Source: Mesaphorura yosii
Taxonomy: Eukaryota > Arthropoda > Collembola > Poduromorpha > Tullbergiidae
NCBI GenBank assembly: GCA_009869945.1
Contig: WIXG01000368.1
Span: forward strand, 1-64,000
Direction of reading: 5' to 3'
DNA: 64,000 bases
Shown: positions 57,380 to 64,000 of the stretch, piece after piece
Numbering within the stretch: the stretch's first letter is position 1
Layout of the letters: every line of letters starts with the position of its first letter
The notes under the pieces: generated by a model
Database searches by the model: none
The model's input: only the letters and a program-made list of their open reading frames with translations
Told to the model about the DNA's origin: nothing
Made by a program: the position numbers and the translations under genes

Positions 57380-59385
57380 ATGAAGGCTTACCTGTGTTTG
57401 ACCATATGCGTATGCGCAGTTCTTAGACTAACTGAATCTAGGGTATCGCTAGAGGCCTTACGTCCAAAACTCTTTAAGCCAACGGTAATCTCAAATGGTA
57501 CCGGGACTTCCACAGCGAAGGTGAATGTAAAGGACAAGCCTGTGGCAAAGCATTTTGCGAAATCTGGTCGGGCTTCACCATGCGGGGAGACGCTACTTGA
57601 CATGAAGGGCGGCGATCATGGATACATTGAGAGCCCTGGCTATCCGGATCCGTACAAAGCAGGAATCGAATGCCTGTGGACATTTAAGGTTATTCAGTGC
57701 AACGTAGAACGCGGTGTTCAGATGAGGTGTAGTTTTAACCACTAATTTTGACTTGGTAATTCCGTAATTTTCAGGCCAAACCCGGTGTGAAGATATTCTT
57801 GACCGTGTTTGACATCCGCACGTTCAGCGATCCGTTTTCAGATGCTGCAGATTCTGTCTTCATTTCATTGTTGGGCGAATGGGAAGAAACTCAAACGCAA
57901 AGGTAAAAAGGACATCAATATTTGTTCTCCAAATCATTTGCAAAACTTGCTATGTACAATATATCGCACATCAGAATGTCCATTGCGCAGATTTTCTGGC
58001 GACCTGAATGCAATCACACCCATCCAGTTGGTAACTCAGGGCTCGGATCTGCTTATCAGATTCAAGTCTTCTGCGAAAGGAGGCAATCAGCGTGGATTTC
58101 GAATGGGTTACGAAGTACATCTTTTGCTGCGTTAAATAAAAAGGGAAAGCTGCTATTACATAGCCAGTTTACTCGTTGACGACTGTTTGCAGGCCCGCCA
58201 AAAACCCGCAGCCTCGCAGCCTGCTGACAATGCTGTGGCCGCACTTTGTCCCTACATTCCGGTAGACACGGTTCCGATTTTCCCTGACCACGGCGAAAGT
58301 AAATGGGTTGGCTTCTGTGGCAAAGAGCACGAAACCGTGGAAGTGCAGGCGATTACACGAAATAATCCCGCTCCTTATCTCGTCGCACTGGTTCTCGATG
58401 GCACGCAGTTCTGCTCGGGGGCACTGATTGCCGATAATTATGTCGTGACATCTGCTCACTGTGCATCTGGGTAAGCCGCCTTGTCTTTTTTCATGTACCG
58501 TACCGTGTTTTAAGATTCAGAATGCGATTCGCGTTTCAGTGTTAAGAAGATTGACCTGCTGTTTGGGACAAGTGATTTGTCATCCATGGACGCTGGAGTT
58601 CAGAAACGAAGCGAGAATGCATCTGCCATCACTTTGCATCCAGGATTCAACCCTAAAGCTGGCCTTAATGATATAAGCATAATTAAACTCAGCGAACCCG
58701 TTCAGGTCACGCGTAAGATGAATGAAATTGAATTAGTCATGGGTTTTTATCATGGCACAGGAAAGTAATCAGTTTCGATGTTTCGAAATCCGTTAAGGCT
58801 TTGTGCGACCTGCCCGCTTACCGACGTGGGAAGTTTTTGAGGATCGGCTGGTTGGAGTTCATGCAGATATTGCAGGATGGGGTGAAACCGGTAAATTAGT
58901 CTTTAGCCAGTCTCAAAATCAGACTGCAAATTAATTAGCCGTTGTGCATGATTTGTGACAGAGGGAAAGGTGGAAACCCAGACCCGTGCTCTTCCAGTCC
59001 AAGTGAGCTCGAACACTGTGTGCCATTCATCCCTTCACAAAGGATTAAGTGGAATGCTCCTGTGCGTTGCGCCGGAATCGGAATCTGAAAGGAAATGCTC
59101 TGTCAGTGGTAGTGGCAGCGGAGGTTTATCCCTTATCTTTCAGATGACTAGAAACTAAACATTCTTCAGGTTGATTCTGGAAGCCCAATCGCCACAAGAT
59201 GTACAGAGAGTGACCCAAATGCAACCCCAGAAAGATGTGGTCAAGTTCCAAACATTGTCCTGGGCGTCATGTCGTTTGGCAACTGCGAGCGTGGATATGC
59301 ATTCACAAGACTGGCTGCACACCTGGATTTCATATCCCACGTCACTGGAGCCAAGCTTGACGATTTCGCTAACATTCTGGAATAG
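57380..59385 (+). CDS. CUB-domain trypsin-like protease homologue
   Basis: Eight exons (57380-57688, 57775-57902, 57991-58114, 58193-58470, 58540-58712, 58798-58890, 58962-59101, 59170-59385) give 486 residues. After a signal peptide comes a propiece and a CUB-like domain (CGETLLDMKGGDHGYIESPG, PYKAGIECLWTF, GFRMGYE). The peptidase-like domain has His in TSAHCASG, Asp in NDISIIKL and Ser in VDSGSP. The usual CQGDSGGP is changed: by chymotrypsin numbering position 189 is Arg, 193 Val and 197 Ser. Loss of Gly193 should disturb the oxyanion hole, so it may be a weak or inactive homologue. No clear IVGG-type activation site is seen; the domain begins EVQAITRNNPAPY. Such proteins are secreted and often act in immunity or digestion. 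Confidence 0.82.
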
Positions 59386-59807
59386 AGCTCGTCCGTCATA
59401 TTCTAATGATATGCTGCTTCGAATTGCAAATTAAATGCATTGTTAATTAGCATTCTCTTAATTTTGAACGCTTGACTACAAAATTTGCATTTGTTTCTAA
59501 TTCCAACTGTCTCGTCCATGCCCTTGCATGATTTCAGTCTTGGAACAGAGCATTTTCATGTCACCCCACGCAAGGAAACTCACAAGTCAAAAAAATTGGT
59601 TGAATTACGATACACAGGCGAGTGTCAAAGTAAACTAATCAAAGGAGCATTTATTCATCGAAAGATAAGAATAAGTAGCAAGAAAAGTACTCTTCACGTC
59701 TTACTTAATGGCCTTGGCAGTTAGCTCAATTGATTTTTGTAGTGATAGCCTTGCTTAACCAGTTTCAGTGCTTAAATGCATTGAGCTCAGCTGACAACAC
59801 CGAGAAG
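59386..59807. other. intergenic upstream of RAD17
   Basis: The 3' end of the protease homologue and leader of RAD17. An in-frame ATG at 59730 exists but the stretch after it resembles an intron end, so it is not used. Confidence 0.4.
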
Positions 59808-62788
59808 ATGCCCGCAAAACTCACCGGAAATCAAGGCCAGCAGCCTGGAGCGATGAACGATGATGGAAATGAAAAGAGGGTTACCCGAAGCAGCACACTG
59901 AAGCGATCAGCATCTTCGGCTTCACTCGCGCCAACACGGCAGCAACAGGTACGACCACAAACTCCTCCGCCGCGTCAGCGTCACTTCGCGAGACAAAACA
60001 CTGAACCCACCCTGGCAGTTGGTAAGCGGTCAATTGGCAAGTGGACATCTACTGATAAATCCTCGAAGACAACCGAAAGCTCTAGCGCACCGGTTACAGC
60101 TGCAGATTCTCGCCCTGGCACTCCTCCGCGCGATGCAGCGGTAACGGCACCTTCCACCACACCAAGGCATACTCCTTCCCGTATTCCAATACCTGCCACG
60201 AACACTGGAGGCCCAGCCGCAAGGTTAAAAAGATTACAAGAACTTGCAAGGGCCGATGCCACCGCCAAACAGCACCAGTTGCAATCACTTGCACCGAAAT
60301 CGACTCCTGCAGCTTCGGCGAGAATAGGGACGCCACCGCAAAAGAGAAAGGCCAATGAAGATGCGCATGCGCAGGCTACATTTGTGAAGGACACACATAC
60401 CACTAATGCCACATTTGTGAAGGATACACAGGCCACATTTGTGAAAGACACGCAAGCAACAAACAATAGAGTGGCAACATCCATAGCTTCCTCCTCAGCG
60501 GCAGCATCTCGTAACGGTCGAAACACTAGACCAGACTATAGGCCCTGGGTCGATCTGCATATACCTTCCGACACTTCAACTGGACATTTTGTTAACCCGC
60601 GGAAGATTAGCGAAGTTCGAGACTGGCTACTTCGTGACAAAGGAGAAGTTGCTCGGGTACGTTCCCTCTGTGATACATTGGTCGTATTATAGCTGTCAAC
60701 TGTCATGCGCAATTGACTTGTATATATTTAGGTTTTGCTGATGATTGGTTCATCAGGTAGTGGCAAAACAGCGACAATATGCACACTGGCAAAAGAACAC
60801 GGGTTCGTTGTTCGTGAGTGGATAAACCCGGTACAAAATACAGATTCAGTTTGGGGAACGGAGTCCAAAGGACAAGAAGAGAGAGAAATTTGGTTCACTG
60901 CCCGACGACAAAGTCAAGAAGAACAATTTGCTGAGTTCCTACTTCGTGCTTCCACTTACAACACGCTCTCCTTGGGATCAGGCCCAGATGAATCCAACTC
61001 GTCTGACCCTCTTGTTATCGTAGAGGACCTGCCCAACATTTTCTACAAGAAACCTGAAGTGCTTCATGAAATTATTCGGTACTTACACGTTAACCAGCAA
61101 CCAGTAATTCACTAATTCACTGGCATTGCCATTACACGCTTGTAACACTGGTCCACTTTGATAAATTTACAGGAATTATCGTCAGTTTGGTGGCAGTCCT
61201 CTAGTTTTTATTATTCCAGAGTCTACTTCAAGTGCAACTGGACAGTACAGGCTGTTTCCACCAGCATTGATGACCGAACTCGGAGTTACTCAAATTAAGT
61301 GAGTTCTACACTGGCTTCGCGTCACTTACTGCAGAAAACTCACAGATTTTGACATTTGCATCTATTTTTAATGCAGCTTCAACAAAGTAGCCCCTACTTT
61401 CATTGTCACCTACTTAAATCGTATTTGTACATTGGAAAAATTGAGTGCCGATAAAGATTTGCTTGAGGAAATTGCACTCACTGCAAATGGTGATATGCGA
61501 TGGGCAATAAACAATTTGGAATTTAGACTTTATGGAACACGTGACGGTAAGTACGAAGCCAGCGTCGGTGGACAGAAATGCACGCTAGTCTAAATTATTG
61601 ACTGGGTGTTTTGTGGGCAGATTTCAGAAGGCAGTTATTCATTCCACCAAAGAAGAAGCGCAAAGGTGAAACGATGAAGTCAAAGAAGGCGGCTGCTGCT
61701 GCCAGAAATGCAGCTGGTGATAATGACTATTTGAGGGATGAGTCAGTCTTTCTATTCCATGCTCTTGGGAAGGTTCTCTACGCCAAAAGTATGGTTCAAA
61801 TATGCAAACGGATTGAACTAATCATTTCAGTTGTCTTAACTGCCACTGCTTTCCGCCTGGATTTCAGGGGATATTGCTGTTCAAAATCCCACTGAAGACG
61901 TTCTTATGGGAAGTCAGATGGAATGGGCTCGACGACCGCATCCTTTGATTGAAGATCCCGACACGATCGGAGACAGAGTGCAAGTCAGTCCACAAACGTT
62001 CTTCAACTTCCTTGGCCAGAACTACTTATCATTCTTCACAAAGATCGATGAGGTTGCTCGAGCAAGTGAACATTTGGCAGATGCTGCAGAAATCCTGACT
62101 CACTGGACCTCAGACGATTCAGGCAAACTTAATGAAGCCAAGGAGCAGATAGGTCTAAGCATTGCCATTCGTGGTTTAATGCACGTGAACGAACAACGAC
62201 CAACGTCAGCCTTCCGTAAATTACGCAAACCTCTGTTCACAGATTCAAACCCTGAACTGAAAAACACGTAAGTTTTATAACATTCTTGGCTCTTGGGTGA
62301 TTTTTATCACCTTCCCTTCATTATAACTTTTAGTATTCAAGCTCTCCAAAATGCGTTTGGAAATAGAGGGCCAGTTTGCCAAGACTTTTTCTCGAGTGAG
62401 CTGCCGTTTTATCGAAAATTAAACGCGATCAAATTCGACACAGTACAACGCAAATTAATCAAGCAAGTTGGTATGATGAATTTTGCGCCACAGGTGTAAG
62501 TGCAGTAATCTGTCGGACTTGTCACGCTGAAGCATAATGAGACGTATGTATTTACCTATGTGAATTGTTCTTCACAGGCAACGGCAAAGTGAAATGCTTC
62601 CCGACAAAGATGCCGTCATTGAAGACACGGATGTCCTTCCAGAATTCGCAGAGGTCGAATTGGAAGAAAAGACTCGACCAAGTCTTAAAGCTCAGCTTAG
62701 AGGTTTCGAAGTAACGCACGAAATGTTGGTCAAGCCAGCTTCGCCGGTGGACGAATTTGTGATTGAGGATTATGACGATGAGCTCTAA
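59808..62788 (+). CDS. RAD17: RAD17 checkpoint clamp loader
   Basis: Eight exons (59808-60656, 60732-61078, 61173-61298, 61377-61546, 61621-61788, 61868-62267, 62334-62495, 62578-62788) give 810 residues, longer than human RAD17 (681) owing to a Ser/Thr/Pro-rich N-terminus. The AAA+ module has KISEVRDWLL, Walker A GSSGSGKT near residue 289, EHGFVVREWINP, and Walker B LVIVEDLPN. RQFGGSPLVFIIPESTS and FLFHALGKVLYAK are strong RAD17 marks. The end is acidic (IEDYDDEL). RAD17-RFC loads the 9-1-1 clamp at damaged DNA in the nucleus. The N-terminal region carries repeated ATFVKDT units. An in-frame ATG at 59730 is disfavoured. The exon 7 donor was set at CAGGT/GTAAGT to keep frame. AATAAA at 62832. 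Confidence 0.93.
60378..60455 (+). repeat. short tandem repeat coding ATFVKDT in RAD17
   Basis: Within exon 1 the unit GCCACATTTGTGAAGGA is repeated about three times with small changes (start points near 60379, 60409, 60430), encoding ATFVKDT/ATFVKDTQ. It lies in the disordered N-terminal region before the AAA+ module. Confidence 0.75.
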
Positions 62789-63459
62789 TTTCCTGATGCC
62801 ACTCAATTCGCCGTTAACAAGTCCATAAATCAATAAATTATTGCTTTACAACATGCTCAAATGCATTTCATTGCCATTTTTTTCATTCTTTTGTAACCAA
62901 TAAAGAGCCAGAATAGCGTTCTTAGAAGAAACTACTCTCCAGAAGGTTCACGGTGTATTACTTCCCGGAAAGTACGAGGGTTCGGATTGACAGAAACGGA
63001 ATGCGGGAAGGAGTGTTGGAATACCTGAACTGTAATAACTAACTAGCTTAATCGAGTCGAATGAGTTTTCAATGCAACTTACGCCGGGGACAACAGTTCG
63101 AACAGTTAGCAGTTTTGACTTCAAGAATAGGCTTTATTACAGAGTCTCAATACTTCGTCTTTGTGGTAATGTACAAAATGATAAATACGTAAAATAAAAG
63201 GTATCCGACAGTAAAATCAAGTCCGTCTTAAAAACTATGCGCTTAAAAAGTCTAAAAGCCTACCTACAGAAATAAAATAAGCTAACTGCAAATAAAATAT
63301 ACTCTGGAGAGGCTAACTAAAATTACATATTTATCAATTTCAACATACTGACGGGTTTCGCGAGAGACGCCTGCTTTTGTAATACTTTCTTTCCATTCTT
63401 ACACGTTACGTTTGTGAAATGCTCATGCACAGAGTTGGCCCTTGGCTGCTTCTGGAATT
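62789..63459. other. intergenic between convergent RAD17 and the edge gene
   Basis: Holds the RAD17 polyadenylation signal (62832) and likely the 3' UTR of the minus-strand gene. No other feature. Confidence 0.4.
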
Positions 63460-63981
63460 TCATTTCTTTCGTGATGTCGATGGACCATTTTTCCTGGAGC
63501 CGCTTGCGCTGTACGTGGCTGGAGCGATGCTGTCCTTCCTGACTGTTAATGGACTCGACGGAGGAGGCAGACTGCTTTTCGGCTTTCTTCCTCCACTCCC
63601 ATTTGCATTTTTCTTCTTGCCTTTGTCGCCGCCACCCGCATTCGTGTTCGAATTAAAACTGGAGCTTGAGTTTGAGCTAGTCGAAGGCTTTGCATTTGCT
63701 GCGTGGCCGTTGCTTGAAGTGGGCGTCGGCTGAGAGCTGACTGGTTTCCTGGTTGCGTTTGGCAGTATTACAATTTTCGAGTTTCTGTCGAATCTAGGCA
63801 CAATTGACACATTTGGCAAGTGTTGAATCAGTGAGAGGTCTTGACCTTGACCATGCGTATGAACTGGACGCTGGGGTTGAGGCGGCTGAGGCTGTGGCTG
63901 CAGGTTCATCATGGTTGGCATCGGAGCGTGGTGCGTCGTGTGAATCGCCGTCGTATGCACTGTTTGATATGTGGCTGCCAT
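63460..63981 (-). CDS. low-complexity protein or last exon, 5' end probably off window
   Basis: An open frame of 173 codons from ATG at 63981 ends at TGA at 63460; upstream of the ATG the frame stays open to the window edge, so this may be the last exon of a longer gene. It is rich in His/Thr (AIHTTHHAPMPTMM), Gln/Pro (QPQPQPPQPQRPV), Ser/Asn (SSNSSSSFNSNTN) and Lys (KGKKKNANGSGGRKPKS). Composition suggests a disordered nuclear protein. Nothing catalytic is visible. The lack of stops in a biased composition makes chance more likely than usual, hence the moderate score. Confidence 0.45.
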   Translation of the reverse strand: MAATYQTVHTTAIHTTHHAPMPTMMNLQPQPQPPQPQRPVHTHGQGQDLSLIQHLPNVSIVPRFDRNSKIVILPNATRKPVSSQPTPTSSNGHAANAKPSTSSNSSSSFNSNTNAGGGDKGKKKNANGSGGRKPKSSLPPPSSPLTVRKDSIAPATYSASGSRKNGPSTSRKK

Positions 63982-64000
63982 CGGAGTGAACGGTCGCGCA

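Noticed and set aside
59981..60526. 181-codon minus-strand frame opposite RAD17 exon 1
   Set aside because: Mirror of a repetitive, GC-biased coding exon; no independent support.
63419..63989. Plus-strand frames opposite the low-complexity minus-strand exon
   Set aside because: They are shadows of compositionally biased sequence and encode Phe/Leu- or Ala-rich strings without a domain.
1..64000. Alternative genetic code with TGA as tryptophan
   Set aside because: Several intact genes here (sugar transporter, UGT 2, first zinc-finger gene, GCLM) end naturally in TGA, so TGA is a normal stop.

Overview
The window is animal nuclear DNA. Almost every coding region is split by short GT-AG introns (roughly 50 to 100 bases), genes lie on both strands about 1-2 kb apart, and many end near AATAAA signals. 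The gene content points to an arthropod: ZAD-like zinc-finger proteins, a Tret1-type sugar transporter, insect-type UDP-glycosyltransferases, gustatory-receptor-like proteins, an NPC2-like ML protein, and a CUB-trypsin homologue. A springtail (Collembola) is my best guess. That is an inference from gene style, not something the sequence proves. Exon joins below were derived by hand from splice motifs and reading-frame phase; for intact genes the summed exon lengths are a multiple of three.

Layout. 1-1802 (-): the 5' part of an unusual ZAD-FLYWCH-MULE gene with one in-frame TGA. 2260-3798 (+): trypsin-like protease. 4153-6052 (+): C2H2 protein. 6340-7266 (-): four-TM protein. 8493-9823 (+): retinol-dehydrogenase-like SDR. 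10291-11851 (-): SLC35F6-like transporter. 13300-14577: broken F-box-like gene. 15162-19343: tandem UGT pair. 19980-21305: broken gustatory-receptor-like gene. 22655-24502: sugar transporter. 24994-27508: second C2H2 protein. 27958-29237: a dead Tc1-like transposon with both inverted repeats and a TA duplication. 29358-32225: two broken chemoreceptor-like genes in tandem. 32282-41307: two membrane-anchored carboxylesterases (-) flanking two tandem regucalcins (+). 42290-43238 (-): CRADD-like CARD-death-domain adaptor. 43616-45250 (-): unknown basic protein with a MULE relic in its first intron. 47837-48477 (+): small hydrophobic protein. 49188-50563 (-): TRUB2-like pseudouridine synthase. 51079-52226 (-): GCLM. 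52929-53955: broken GDPD gene. 54603-55317 (+): NPC2-like. About 55720-56213: HARBI1-type relic. 57380-59385 (+): CUB-protease homologue. 59808-62788 (+): RAD17. 63460-63981 (-): low-complexity exon running to the edge.

Several genes fit one theme, handling of small molecules and oxidative stress: two UGTs, two carboxylesterases, an SDR, the glutamate-cysteine ligase modifier subunit and two regucalcins. They are not an operon; the carboxylesterase/regucalcin block is interleaved on opposite strands and has clearly grown by local duplication. The other theme is decay and transposons: a Tc1 copy, a MULE relic, a HARBI1 relic and at least five gene-like loci with stops or frameshifts. Four of the disabling stops are TGA where homologues or paralogues carry tryptophan. 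I found no CRISPR array, rRNA gene or confident tRNA gene. No single locus is proven to be an undescribed system; the ZAD-FLYWCH-MULE fusion is the most unusual architecture.
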